The translations under genes and the position numbers were made by a program. This document shows, in pieces, positions 54,370 to 63,887 of a DNA stretch of 64,000 bases. The notes below the pieces were generated by a model, which had not been told where the DNA came from, made no database searches, and was given only the letters and a program-made list of their open reading frames with translations. Every line of letters begins with the position of its first letter. Position 1 is the first letter of the stretch. Origin of the DNA: Verrucomicrobiota bacterium (lineage in GTDB: Bacteria; Verrucomicrobiota; Verrucomicrobiia; CAIQCK01); contig JACRJX010000030.1 in assembly GCA_016235595.1 (NCBI GenBank), positions 33,260-97,259 on the forward strand, read 5' to 3'.

Positions 54370-55326
54370 ATGAAACCTCGCAATTCTTCATTCAGCCAGA
54401 TGTTCGGCACGGCGGCGGCAGCCATTGTCTTGACGGGCTTTGTCCAAATGCTCCCCGCGCGCGCCCTGGCCGCCGGCGAACAGCGGTTCTCTTCCGCGGA
54501 GGAAGCAATGAACGCGGTGGTGGCGGCCGCCAAGGCCAAGGACACCAATACGCTGCGCTTGATTTTCGGACCGGAGGGGCGTGGTCTGGCTTCAGCCGAT
54601 GTCGTGCAGGCCGCCGACGCGTACAGCACGTTCGTGAATCGCCTCACGGAGAAAGCCGAACTCGTCCGCGAGTCCGATTCCAAGGCGACACTTCAACTCG
54701 GCGCGGACGGCTGGCCGTTTCCCATCCCGCTGGTGAAAGAGGACGGGCGCTGGTTCTTCGACACGGCGGCGGGCCGGGAGGAAATCCTCAACCGCCGCAT
54801 CGGCATGAACGAGTTGGGCGCGATCCGCGTCTGCCGCGCCTACGTGGACGCCCAGCGCGAATACGCCAGCCAGGACCGCAACAACGACGAAGTGCTCTGC
54901 TACGCGCAGCGGCTCCGGAGCACGACAGGCCAGCATGACGGCCTGTATTGGCACGCCGAGCCGGACGAGGAACTCAGTCCCCTCGGCCCGCTCATCGCCC
55001 AGGCGCGCGAGGAAGGCTATCGCCGCGAAACCAAGATCATGACCGACGTGCAGTCGCCCTATCGCGGCTACTACTACAAGATACTGACCAAGCAGGGCCG
55101 GCACGCTCCGGGCGGCAGATATAATTATGTCATCAACGGCCACATGATCGCCGGTTTTGCGTTTGTGGCGTGGCCCGCCCAATGGGGCAACACGGGCGTC
55201 ATGACCTTCATCGTCAACCAGCGGGGCAAGGTGTTCCAAAAGAACCTCGGCCCCAAGACCTTCTCCATCGCCAAAGCCATGCAGGAATACGACCCGGACA
55301 GCACGTGGGCGTTGACGAAAGACTGA
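54370..55326 (+). CDS. DUF2950 family protein
   Basis: A 318-residue secreted protein (signal ending ARALA). DUF2950 landmarks include FSSAEEAMNAVVAAAKAKD, EDGRWFFDTAAGREEILNRRIGMNEL, GYYYKILTKQG and MTFIVNQRGKVFQKNLG. The function is unknown. DUF2950 and DUF3300 genes sit together in many Gram-negative bacteria, which suggests one envelope function. Confidence 0.88.
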   Translation: MKPRNSSFSQMFGTAAAAIVLTGFVQMLPARALAAGEQRFSSAEEAMNAVVAAAKAKDTNTLRLIFGPEGRGLASADVVQAADAYSTFVNRLTEKAELVRESDSKATLQLGADGWPFPIPLVKEDGRWFFDTAAGREEILNRRIGMNELGAIRVCRAYVDAQREYASQDRNNDEVLCYAQRLRSTTGQHDGLYWHAEPDEELSPLGPLIAQAREEGYRRETKIMTDVQSPYRGYYYKILTKQGRHAPGGRYNYVINGHMIAGFAFVAWPAQWGNTGVMTFIVNQRGKVFQKNLGPKTFSIAKAMQEYDPDSTWALTKD

Positions 55327-55373
55327 AGCGGCCCATGCAGGTCGGGCGGCGCGCCTGACCCGTGGTCGATGAT

Positions 55374-55394
55374 GGACAGGCAAGATGCCTGTCC
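55374..55394. terminator. Hairpin between convergent genes
   Basis: GGACAGGC (55374-55381) pairs with GCCTGTCC (55387-55394) around a 5-nt loop. It lies midway between the ends of the DUF2950 and lyase genes and may serve both. There is no T-run. Confidence 0.45.
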
Positions 55395-55444
55395 TGCCAG
55401 CGTCGGTGACTGCGATGACGCTGTCGCGGCGCTTCCCGCCTGAT

Positions 55445-58400
55445 TCAATCCTTCTTGTTGCCAAGGGCGATGATTTCGCCGCGCGCGTCGAGGACGACGA
55501 CTTCCTGCTGGCCGTCGCCGTCCAGGTCAACAGCGCTCAACTGGGTGATCGGCGCATCGAGTTTCGCTTCGTTTCGCAATTCGCCTTCGGAACTGAACAC
55601 CGCAACGCGGCCGTCCTCTCCGCCCACGGCGATGGCCGGCCCAAGTTGCGCCAGCCCGCGCAGCACATCGCCGCGGTCGCGACGCCAGAGTTGTTTCCCG
55701 CCGCCGTCGAGCGCGTAGAGGTTGAAGCTCATCGAGGTGGCATACACGCGGCCGTTGGCAACCGTGACGCCCGTGACTTCGTCGCCGGTGTTGAACAGCC
55801 ACAACGGTTTGCCATCGGCGCCGAGGACATGGAGGTTGCCGTCGGCGCCGCCGAAGACCACAGCGCGTTTGCCGCCGCCGAGATCGCCCGCCGCCACGCA
55901 GTTCGCGTGCGGACCGGTCCGGGTTGAGTAACCCCAGCGCCGCTGGCCGTCGGGCGCGATGGCGTGCCACCAATAATATTCCGTGCCGGCGAGGACTTCC
56001 TGTTTGCCGTCGCCGTCGAGATCGGTTGCCGTGCCGCAGGTTGAACCGTGGACGCTCTCGTAGTGCCAGAGTTCATTGCCCCCGCGGTCGAGCGCGTAGA
56101 AATGCCACGACTCCGTGCCGGCGATAATCGCTTTCCTGCCGCTCCCGTCGAGGTCAGCCGCGAAGACAACCGTGACGACCGGCTTGCGTTTGTAGAAAGG
56201 AAACGCGTGCGACCAGAGCTGCTTGCCGGCCGCATCCAGGAGGCAGAGGTTGCCGTCAGCCAACCCCGCGGCCACTACGCAGCCCCCGTCGCCGCCGAGG
56301 TTGCCGGCCCAGACCGCTTTGACGGCGCTCGGCGCTTTGAATTCCCATCGCTGCTTCCCATCGGCTCCGACACAACAAACACGACCGTCCGATGCGCCAG
56401 CGATTGTCTCGCTCTTCTTGTCACCATTCAAATCCGCGGCAGCGATGCACGTGACCGGCACGCCGCTGAATTTCCACCGCACTGGCAGCTTCGGCGCGTC
56501 GGTGGCAGCGGCCATGGCCTTCGACTTCGCCGGCGCTGCCGATGGGAGCGAGATCAACGCTGCCTTTGACGGGACTTTGACCACGAACTCCTGACGGCCG
56601 GGCGAAACATTCTGTTCACTCTGTCCAAGCAGCGCGACCGTCACGCGCACAGGTGACTGCACCACGACGCGGCCGCTCTCTGCGTCGAACTCCACATCAA
56701 CCGGGGCGCTCGCGCGGAAGAGCGTGCGCCGGCCGGTCACGAGCGTCGTCGTCTTCGCGAGCGAGAAGCTGCGCGGTCGCAGCACGAACAATGTCGCGTC
56801 GGTCTTGATGCCGGGCGCGACAGCGCTGCGCTTGCCGCCGGCCACTCCGACCAGCGTGGTTTCGTCGCCGGCCTTCACGAGCACACTCGTGTCGGATGCG
56901 CGCGACGCCACCACCCCGGAAACGCCGAAGACGTTCAGGAAATGGTAGGTCTCGCCCGCCTTCATCTTCCGGCCGGCGATCTGCTGGAGGATGCGGACAA
57001 CGGGGCGGGCGTTGGTGTAACCGTTCCAGTTCTTGCCGAGCGATTCGTCGTCGGTGAGCTTGAGCCGCGCGCCGTCGAGGTTCTCGATCACGCAACGCTC
57101 ACCGTTTTGCTCGACCGTGAAGCGGCTGCCTTCGATCCGCGGTTCGCCAAGCGTGTGCCACACCGTGCGGAACGAATACTCATCCGCGGCGCGCGCCTTG
57201 AGCGAGTCAATCGCCACGAAGCAGCGGCCTTTGAGCCAGATCAGGTTCCGCGACCAGTCCGTCGAACCGTAATCGCGCACGGTGCTGCGCGCGAAACCGG
57301 CGCCGGGCAGGTCGGCGTGCGCTTCGAGCGCGCAGAACGGCGGCAGCGTGGATGATTGGCCGTCGCGGAAGACCAGCACCGACGTGTGGAATTTCGGCAG
57401 CGCCTTGATGTAGTCGCCGTCGGCAAACCACTCGCGGCCCCGCTCGCTGTAGCGGACGAAGGAGTTGCCGTCGTAGTGGCGGTGGCCACCGCAGCCAATG
57501 CCGTCGAGTAACAGATACGGCTGTTGCGGATCAAAGGCGCCGCGGAAGGAAACCTTCTCGTAAGTCTGCTCGATGGGCGCGAGCCAGAGTTTCTCCACGC
57601 TGTTCGTGGCTTTCGGCGCCCAGTAGTCGTAGAACCGCCGCTCCATCGGGAAGACGCGCGTGCCATCGAAGCCCGCGGGCGTGCGCGCCGCCGGCTGGAG
57701 GGTTGTGTTGTCGTTGATATGGATGCGCGCGTTCGGCTGCACCGCTCGCTCCTGCTCGATGGCCCACCGGAATGACGGCTCGCGGAAATACCATGTGCCG
57801 ACGTTCCAGAGCGGCACTTCGGAGGCCCAGCCACGCCAGCCACCCACGTCGCCGAACGCCGACTGAAAACCGAGGTTGTCCATCGTGGCAACAGCCAGAT
57901 CGAGCGCGCGGCGCGCGTTGCCGCTGGCGAACCAAGTGTGGTCGGGCCGCGCCAGCGCGTAGCGCGTCAGATGGCCGACAGTCAGCCATTGGTAACCGTT
58001 GGAGTCTTCCTGCGCCTTGAAACTGAGCGCCTGCGGCTGGAAACACGCGTCGGCTGCGGCGAGCCATCGCGCGGCCTCGGCGACATGGTAGTATTTGCCA
58101 AAATATTCCGCCGCGAACAATTTGCCGAGGGATGGAAACGTGTTGTGGTTGTGGCGAATGTGCCGGTTGGAGGCGCCTTGGAAGCTGCCGAAAGTCTCCA
58201 GGTAACGCGCGTATTCGGCGATGATGCGCGTGACCTCCAGCCGCTCCGCCTCGCTGAACACCGGGCTTTCTTCAACAAGGTCCCACGCGGCGATCACCTG
58301 CATCGAATTGAAATCCGCGTCCATGCCCCACGGCCCGCCGTAGGTCGTCGGCTTGGAGCGGTAGATTTCAATCATCAGCCGCGCGAGCCGCTTGAACAGC

Positions 58401-60238
58401 TCGGCGTAACCGTCATGGCCGGAGTAGTGATAATTGAAACCCGCATTGTAAAGGTTGAGTGTCACGCCCGTGTGCTGGCCGCGCCCGAATGCTTCCTTCG
58501 CTTTCGTCACCGCTTGGGCGATGGATTTCTCGTCGGGGTTCTTGCGCAGTGCCGACATCTCCTTCAGGAGCGCGGGCGATAGCTTCAACTGCATCAGCCG
58601 CGGCAGCGCGAGGTCCTTGCCCGCGGATTGTTTCGAGAGCCCTTCCAGCAACGCCTCTGCCGCGGCGCGCACACCGTCGTCGTCGCTGCCGCCAACCACA
58701 ACGACGTTGTGACCGTTGCCCCACGGGTCGTGAATCGTGTGCAACGCGTGGCCGCCCTTGCCCGGATAGTAAGCGTCCACGGCAGTGTAGAACCGCGCGT
58801 AGAGCAATGGCAGCAAGCGGTTGGTTTCGAAATTGCCGAGTGCGATCAACGACTGGCCGCGACGCGCGATGCCGTCGGCGTTCCAGCGGCCTTGCGCATC
58901 CGCCAGACTCGCGTCATCGAGCACCGGCGCCTCCGCGCCGGTGAGCTCGCAGATGCGCGACTGTAATTTGACGGCGAGGTCGCGATACTTCGACGGCGTC
59001 ACAATTGCCGCCACCGCGTGTCCGCCGGCCACCAGCGGCGTTTCGAGGAACAGCGGTTTCACCTTCGCCAGGTCGCGGAGGCCCGGCGGCACTGGCGCGG
59101 TGCGAAGGTTGCTCGCGATCAGATCATAGGCGGCGTTGGGCTGGCGCGTGCCCACGATCAATTCGATCTTCGTTACGGCTGACGCTTCGCCCTTGATTTC
59201 TTTCGGTTCCCAGGCAAAGCCATCGCTACCGGAGCTGATCTGGAGCCGGAGGGTGGCGGGAGTCGTCGCAGATATGCTCGAATGGCCATTCCACGATCCG
59301 GCGCGTTTGCCGGCGGCATCGTAGAGCCGCACATAGACCGAGCTGATTGCATCCGGCGTGGAGCTTCGCACGTCGAGCAACACCTGCTGCTTGCGCACGT
59401 CGCGGATCGGCACGGGCAGCATCACGCCGACGTAGTGGCTCTCGGCGGCATCATTCGCGCGCGCGGAGACGCGGACAGCGCCGGCAACGGCTTCGATCTT
59501 CTTCTCACGGCTGTTGCCGCCCCACGTCAGCTTGCCGTCGGCGATGTTGTTGAGACTGGACCAGACTTTTCCGGCGGCGTTGCCGTCGGCCAGCCACGGA
59601 GTCGTCTCGGTGCCTGCGGACGGCGGCGTCTTGGCCTCGACCGAGAAATCGTGGAACTGGCAGACACCTTCGCCCGCCCACAAACCGGCGCGACCGGCCA
59701 TCGGAATGGTCGCGTCCTCCGCATCCACGCGCAGCACGTCGTCCACCCACACGCGCAACCGCCAGCCTTCGGCCGAGGCGCGCACGCGGCAGACCTTGCC
59801 CGCCTCGGGCGCGAAGTCAGCCTGCGCGATTTTGCTGGAGCGACCGTCGATGCGACGCCAGAGGTTGATGCCTTTCTTGTGGAGCACGACGAAATAGGTA
59901 TCGCCGACTTCGTTCGCGTCCTCCTGCGCGCGCAACAACAACGACGGCGCGCCATCACCCGTGAACGCGACACGAGCCTCCACCGTCACGTCGGCGGCGT
60001 TGACGGAGCGGTGAAGCAGATTGAGCAAGCCGTCATCCTTGCCGCCGGCGCGGATGTGATCGGCTTCCTGCGTCCACCGGCCCGGCTGCGCAGTCTTGGG
60101 TTCTCGCACGACCTGCCAGTCGTTGGTCTGCCAGTGCGCGAAGTTGACGCGCAGCGCGTCATCGGCCGGCAGCAGCGTCGGCGAAAGGACGAGCCATGTT
60201 GTCAGAAAACGGCGGACACCGCGGGAGAGGGTATTCAT
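55445..60238 (-). CDS. Giant secreted heparinase II/III-like lyase fused to an FG-GAP/PQQ propeller
   Basis: A 1597-residue secreted protein. Domains in order: signal peptide; a LamG/DUF1080-like domain (about 30-200; LRVWVDDVLRVDAEDATIP); a beta-sandwich region (about 210-390); an alpha/beta segment (about 400-550; NVVVVGGSDDDGVRAAAEALLEG); an alpha/alpha toroid (about 580-850; YEL-type helices around RHIRHNHNTFPSLGKLF); a heparinase II/III beta-sheet domain (about 930-1200; GGHRHYDGNSFVRYSE and GREWFADGDY); and finally a propeller (about 1300-1590) with blades like DLNGDKKSETIAGASDGRV and DLDGDGKQEVLAGTEYYWW. It probably cleaves an acidic polysaccharide; the propeller may hold the substrate or another protein. 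The substrate is not known. Confidence 0.82.
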   Translation of the reverse strand: MNTLSRGVRRFLTTWLVLSPTLLPADDALRVNFAHWQTNDWQVVREPKTAQPGRWTQEADHIRAGGKDDGLLNLLHRSVNAADVTVEARVAFTGDGAPSLLLRAQEDANEVGDTYFVVLHKKGINLWRRIDGRSSKIAQADFAPEAGKVCRVRASAEGWRLRVWVDDVLRVDAEDATIPMAGRAGLWAGEGVCQFHDFSVEAKTPPSAGTETTPWLADGNAAGKVWSSLNNIADGKLTWGGNSREKKIEAVAGAVRVSARANDAAESHYVGVMLPVPIRDVRKQQVLLDVRSSTPDAISSVYVRLYDAAGKRAGSWNGHSSISATTPATLRLQISSGSDGFAWEPKEIKGEASAVTKIELIVGTRQPNAAYDLIASNLRTAPVPPGLRDLAKVKPLFLETPLVAGGHAVAAIVTPSKYRDLAVKLQSRICELTGAEAPVLDDASLADAQGRWNADGIARRGQSLIALGNFETNRLLPLLYARFYTAVDAYYPGKGGHALHTIHDPWGNGHNVVVVGGSDDDGVRAAAEALLEGLSKQSAGKDLALPRLMQLKLSPALLKEMSALRKNPDEKSIAQAVTKAKEAFGRGQHTGVTLNLYNAGFNYHYSGHDGYAELFKRLARLMIEIYRSKPTTYGGPWGMDADFNSMQVIAAWDLVEESPVFSEAERLEVTRIIAEYARYLETFGSFQGASNRHIRHNHNTFPSLGKLFAAEYFGKYYHVAEAARWLAAADACFQPQALSFKAQEDSNGYQWLTVGHLTRYALARPDHTWFASGNARRALDLAVATMDNLGFQSAFGDVGGWRGWASEVPLWNVGTWYFREPSFRWAIEQERAVQPNARIHINDNTTLQPAARTPAGFDGTRVFPMERRFYDYWAPKATNSVEKLWLAPIEQTYEKVSFRGAFDPQQPYLLLDGIGCGGHRHYDGNSFVRYSERGREWFADGDYIKALPKFHTSVLVFRDGQSSTLPPFCALEAHADLPGAGFARSTVRDYGSTDWSRNLIWLKGRCFVAIDSLKARAADEYSFRTVWHTLGEPRIEGSRFTVEQNGERCVIENLDGARLKLTDDESLGKNWNGYTNARPVVRILQQIAGRKMKAGETYHFLNVFGVSGVVASRASDTSVLVKAGDETTLVGVAGGKRSAVAPGIKTDATLFVLRPRSFSLAKTTTLVTGRRTLFRASAPVDVEFDAESGRVVVQSPVRVTVALLGQSEQNVSPGRQEFVVKVPSKAALISLPSAAPAKSKAMAAATDAPKLPVRWKFSGVPVTCIAAADLNGDKKSETIAGASDGRVCCVGADGKQRWEFKAPSAVKAVWAGNLGGDGGCVVAAGLADGNLCLLDAAGKQLWSHAFPFYKRKPVVTVVFAADLDGSGRKAIIAGTESWHFYALDRGGNELWHYESVHGSTCGTATDLDGDGKQEVLAGTEYYWWHAIAPDGQRRWGYSTRTGPHANCVAAGDLGGGKRAVVFGGADGNLHVLGADGKPLWLFNTGDEVTGVTVANGRVYATSMSFNLYALDGGGKQLWRRDRGDVLRGLAQLGPAIAVGGEDGRVAVFSSEGELRNEAKLDAPITQLSAVDLDGDGQQEVVVLDARGEIIALGNKKD

Positions 60239-60253
60239 CAGACGAGCTTTCGT

Positions 60254-61561
60254 TTACCGCGCCGCCGCTGGTTTTGATTTCAACCCGACACTGTTGACAG
60301 CGATGACGCTGTAGCGATGCTTCTCGCCGGGCTTGGCGGTGGTATTGGTAAATCGGAAATCGGGCAACGGCGCGACCGGCGTGTCACCATACGACATGCC
60401 TTGGAACAACGGACGCCCGAATCGGTTCGTTGGCTTCTCCGGATGTTGTGCGAGATCCTTGCCGTCGCGCTGGATGATGAACGCCGTCAGCCCACTCTCG
60501 AAGTCTGCCTCGGCATCCCACGTCAACTCCACTGTGCCATCCTTTGTGACCACCTTCACATTCGTGGGCGCGGGCGGTGGCGTAGTGTCCGCGGTTTCGC
60601 CAATCCTCACGTATTCGAGCCACGCTTTGGCCACACGCGCGTCCGGGAGCCAGACGGCCTCCTTCACGTTACCGGAGAATTTTGCCGCGGGTTTTACTTC
60701 GTCGCCGAGCAGCGGGGCGAACCACGCCTGCTTCATATCCACCGGCTTGAGCGGCTGGCCGGCGCGCGACGGCAGGCGCTGCGCGAGACACGCGTCGAAG
60801 AACGGGATCGCCAGATAACGCGAGTCTCCTGTCTCGTGGCACGTGCGAGGGTCAGGCGCGAAGCCGATGGGCGCGCCCTGCTCACGGTAGGCCTTGAACA
60901 TGTCGAGCGTGCCGGTCCACGCGCCATTGAACCGTTTGTCGCCGTTCTCCTTCATGCCGGGGTTGCACATCGCCGGCACGGCCAGCGCAGCGGCGGGAAC
61001 CTCAGGCCGCGTTACTTCCCCGCGCACCCACGCTCCAAACGCCGTGCCGGAGCGGAACCAGATCGCCACGATCCGGTCGGGATACATCGTCTGCATCAGG
61101 CTCGCCCAGAATCCGCCGCCGGAGTGGCCCCAGAGACACCACGGCGCCGTAGCCAGCTCCGGGTGCTTCGTCTGCGCGGCAAGGTCCTCAAGGCTCTTTA
61201 GGAACACCTTGTCCGAACCGTTGCGCGGGTCACACCAGAGTCGACAGTTGTCCTTCTCACCCTGGTGAAACGACGGGCCGAGCAGCGCGCAATCCCACTT
61301 CTTCGCGAGCGCCTGCCAATGCAGGTCCTGCGCGGCCGTCACCGCGCCCTTGCACGAGCCTGCGCCGCAGCCGTGCTGGTGCACAATCACTCCGCGTACT
61401 GTCTTGACGTTCGCTGGCAACCAGAGCCGGTAGGTGACGCCGAGCTGCAGCTCGTTCGTCCGCGTGGACGGCGCGTAGGTCACTTCAAAATAATTGCCGG
61501 CGGCCGGGGCGGTGGGAATGGTGGCGAAACAGAGGAGAAACAGCAGCGCAAGTGTTTTCAT
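60254..61561 (-). CDS. Secreted alpha/beta hydrolase with fibronectin III-like C-terminus
   Basis: A 435-residue protein from the ATG at 61561; an in-frame ATG at 61576 would add five residues. The signal is LALLFLLCFATIPTAPAA. The fold is an esterase-type alpha/beta hydrolase: RGVIVHQHGCGAGSC, the nucleophile motif WGHSGGGFWASL, and a His near DPRTCHETGD. A fibronectin III-like domain follows (PPPAPTNVKVVTKDGTVELTWD). It starts the unit whose next gene is the lyase (15-bp gap), so the two probably degrade one polysaccharide, the esterase removing side groups. Confidence 0.8.
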   Translation of the reverse strand: MKTLALLFLLCFATIPTAPAAGNYFEVTYAPSTRTNELQLGVTYRLWLPANVKTVRGVIVHQHGCGAGSCKGAVTAAQDLHWQALAKKWDCALLGPSFHQGEKDNCRLWCDPRNGSDKVFLKSLEDLAAQTKHPELATAPWCLWGHSGGGFWASLMQTMYPDRIVAIWFRSGTAFGAWVRGEVTRPEVPAAALAVPAMCNPGMKENGDKRFNGAWTGTLDMFKAYREQGAPIGFAPDPRTCHETGDSRYLAIPFFDACLAQRLPSRAGQPLKPVDMKQAWFAPLLGDEVKPAAKFSGNVKEAVWLPDARVAKAWLEYVRIGETADTTPPPAPTNVKVVTKDGTVELTWDAEADFESGLTAFIIQRDGKDLAQHPEKPTNRFGRPLFQGMSYGDTPVAPLPDFRFTNTTAKPGEKHRYSVIAVNSVGLKSKPAAAR

Positions 61562-61697
61562 CGTGTTTCGGAGCATACCGAAGTCCGCCTGCGAATCAAT
61601 CCGCGGGGTGGAGCCGCGTCTGAAATTCATTCCCGAAAAACGCTTGCTTGGACCTGACAAGGTGCCTATAGTCCGCGCGTTTTTTCCGGTGATTTCG

Positions 61698-62522
61698 ATG
61701 GCTGCTGAACACGCAATACCAACATTCGCGGAGCCGCTATTCAGGGTTCCCCTGCCGGGAACTGACTTCGCGCTGCCGGTCACCAACTCGATGGTGGTGG
61801 CTTGGGTCGTCGCGCTTGGGCTGATTCTGCTGGTGCAAGCGGGCACGCGGAAGGTGCAACTGCTGCCGGGCGGGTTGCAGAACTTCCTGGAGTTTGTGGT
61901 CGAGTCGTTGCACTCGCTGCTGGAGGGCATCATCGGACCACATTTCGTCAAGCGGACGTTCCCGTTCATGGCGACGGTGTTCATCTTCATTCTGGCGTGC
62001 AACTGGACGGGGCTCATCCCTGGTTTCGCCACGATCGGCTGGGGCCATGCGACGGAGCATGGGTTTAAGGTGACGACGCCGCTGCTGCGACCGGTCAACG
62101 CTGATGTGAACATGACGATGTCCATGGCGGTGACGTTCACGCTGTTGTGGTGCGTCTGGTATGTCCAGGCGCACGGCGTGGGCGGCGCAATCAACCATCT
62201 TTTTGGCCCCAAGGGCGGCGTGAAGGGCGCGGCTTGGTGGGCGCTGCTGCTGATCTTCATCTTTGTGGGGGTGCTGGAACTGGTTTCGATTTTCTTCGTG
62301 CGGCCGCTGGGCCTGACGATCCGTTTGTTTGGCAACATCTACGCTGGTGACAACCTGCTGGAAGCCATGGGTGACATCATCCCCGCGCCGTTATCGGCGC
62401 TCACGATGTTGCCGTTTTATTTTCTGGAGCTGATCGTCGGTTTCGTGCAGGCGCTGGTGTTCATGTTGTTGTGCGCCGCGTTTACGACGGCGGCGATCAT
62501 GCACGAGGAAGAAGGCCATTAA
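61698..62522 (+). CDS. atpB: ATP synthase F0 subunit a
   Basis: A 274-residue integral membrane protein of the proton channel. The essential Arg is in GLTIRLFGNIYAGDNLL, with ELVSIFFVRP before it and GFVQALVFMLLCAAF after. FLACNW-type helices (FIFILACNWTGLIPG) are typical. The ATG at 61698 is preferred; the longer in-frame extension upstream has no homology and lies over the antisense hydrolase gene. No atpI gene precedes it. Confidence 0.95.
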   Translation: MAAEHAIPTFAEPLFRVPLPGTDFALPVTNSMVVAWVVALGLILLVQAGTRKVQLLPGGLQNFLEFVVESLHSLLEGIIGPHFVKRTFPFMATVFIFILACNWTGLIPGFATIGWGHATEHGFKVTTPLLRPVNADVNMTMSMAVTFTLLWCVWYVQAHGVGGAINHLFGPKGGVKGAAWWALLLIFIFVGVLELVSIFFVRPLGLTIRLFGNIYAGDNLLEAMGDIIPAPLSALTMLPFYFLELIVGFVQALVFMLLCAAFTTAAIMHEEEGH

Positions 62523-62623
62523 GCGGCCTGAAACAAGAAGACAGGTTTTCGCGGTTGGAACGTTGCGCGGCCGGTGCCGCAGCGATGGCCGCGAAGTGAA
62601 ATGCAGTTGAGAAAGGAAGCAGA

Positions 62624-62857
62624 ATGATTAGCGAGTTGGCACTTCTGGCGCAGGCGGCTGCGCCTCTGTTCAACGCGAAGTTTGCCGTGGCCATTGCCGG
62701 TTTCGGCGCGGCCATCGGCGTCGGTCTGGTCGGCTGGGGCGCGACAAACGCCATCGGCCGCAATCCGGGCGCCTTCGGCAAAATCCTGGTGATGGGCATT
62801 CTCGGCATGGCATTCGCCGAGGCCATCGCGTTTTACGCGTTGTTCCTGGGACAATAA
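62624..62857 (+). CDS. atpE: ATP synthase F0 subunit c
   Basis: A 77-residue proteolipid with two helices and the polar loop AIGRNPGA. Glu66 in GMAFAEAIAFYALFL is the ion-binding carboxylate. It is followed by Ala rather than the Ser-Thr of sodium-type rings, so proton use is likely. SD GAAAGGA. Confidence 0.97.
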   Translation: MISELALLAQAAAPLFNAKFAVAIAGFGAAIGVGLVGWGATNAIGRNPGAFGKILVMGILGMAFAEAIAFYALFLGQ

Positions 62858-62929
62858 ATCCGCCGCGAACGCACACGACGCGCCGGCGCACACGGGCCGC
62901 GCGTCGCGTAACGGGTCACGGTCACATTT

Positions 62930-63463
62930 ATGATCCCGATCATACTGGCAACGGAAACGCACGCGCCGAGCTTCTTCGAGCAGTTCGGCGTGGATTGGCC
63001 GCACTTCATCGCACAGCTTCTGACGATGCTGGTGGTGCTGTACGTGCTCAATCGCTACGCCTACAAGCCGCTGCTCGACCTGCTGGAGGAACGCCGCCGC
63101 CGTATCGCGGAGTCCATGGCACAGGCCGAGCAGGTGAAGCAGGAACTGGCCAAGGCGCAGGAAGCGCGTGAGAAAATCATCGCCGACGCGGGCAAGCAGG
63201 CGCAGCAGTTGATTGACGAGGCGCGCGCCGCGGCGCAACGCCAGGGCGACCAGCAGTTGCAGCAGGCCATTGCCCAGGCCGAGGCGCTCATCGCCAAGGC
63301 CCGCGAAGCGACTGACCTGGACCGCCAGCGCATGTTGACCGAGTTGAAACACGAGGTCGGCCGGCTGGTGGTCGAGACCACCGCCAAGGTCACCGGCAAG
63401 GTGTTGACGCCGGACGATCAGCGGCGTCTGGCCGAGGAAACCGCGAAGCAACTGGCGGCGTAA
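62930..63463 (+). CDS. atpF: ATP synthase F0 subunit b
   Basis: A 177-residue stator subunit. One membrane helix (FIAQLLTMLVVLYVLNRY, about 26-44) is followed by a long charged coiled coil (LLDLLEERRRRIAESMAQAEQV onward). Only one b subunit gene is present here, so the stator is a homodimer unless a second copy lies elsewhere. Confidence 0.95.
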   Translation: MIPIILATETHAPSFFEQFGVDWPHFIAQLLTMLVVLYVLNRYAYKPLLDLLEERRRRIAESMAQAEQVKQELAKAQEAREKIIADAGKQAQQLIDEARAAAQRQGDQQLQQAIAQAEALIAKAREATDLDRQRMLTELKHEVGRLVVETTAKVTGKVLTPDDQRRLAEETAKQLAA

Positions 63464-63479
63464 CGCGCCGCGAACCGCG

Positions 63480-63872
63480 ATGAAAATCTCCAAGGAAGCC
63501 CGTCACATCGCCCGGTCGCTTTATCGCGACAGCCTGACCGATGGGCGGCTTGACGAAACAAAGGTCCGCACGATCGTGAACGGACTCGCTGCGGCCAAAC
63601 CGCGCGAGTTGATCGCGATCCTGAAGACCTACGAGCGATTGGTGCGGTTGGAGATCGAGCGCAATACCGCGCGCGTCGAGAGCGCGGTGCAGTTGGACGG
63701 TGCGTTGCAGCAGCAAATCACGGCACAGTTGCAACAGATTTACCGGCGGCCCATCGCCGCCGAGTTTGGTGTGAACCCGGAATTGATCGGCGGCGTGCGC
63801 GTCCGCGTCGGCAGCGACGTCTGGGACGGCAGCGTGGCCAACCGGCTGCAGGAGTTGGTCGCAGCGTTGTAA
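63480..63872 (+). CDS. atpH: ATP synthase F1 subunit delta (short form)
   Basis: A 130-residue protein, shorter than the usual 175-180. The end matches the C-terminal domain of the delta/OSCP family (RRPIAAEFGVNPELIGGVRVRVGSDVWDGSV). The N-terminal six-helix domain is reduced (KISKEARHIARSLYRD). It links F1 to subunit b. It starts 16 bp after atpF. Confidence 0.88.
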   Translation: MKISKEARHIARSLYRDSLTDGRLDETKVRTIVNGLAAAKPRELIAILKTYERLVRLEIERNTARVESAVQLDGALQQQITAQLQQIYRRPIAAEFGVNPELIGGVRVRVGSDVWDGSVANRLQELVAAL

Positions 63873-63887
63873 GCAGGAAACCGTTTT

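Noticed and set aside
53730..54938. 402-residue plus-strand ORF
   Set aside because: It overlaps the DUF3300 and DUF2950 genes in another frame and is a composition artefact.
61562..62338. Longer version of the alpha/beta hydrolase extending into atpB
   Set aside because: The extension is antisense to the conserved subunit a gene, and a signal peptide begins at 61561.
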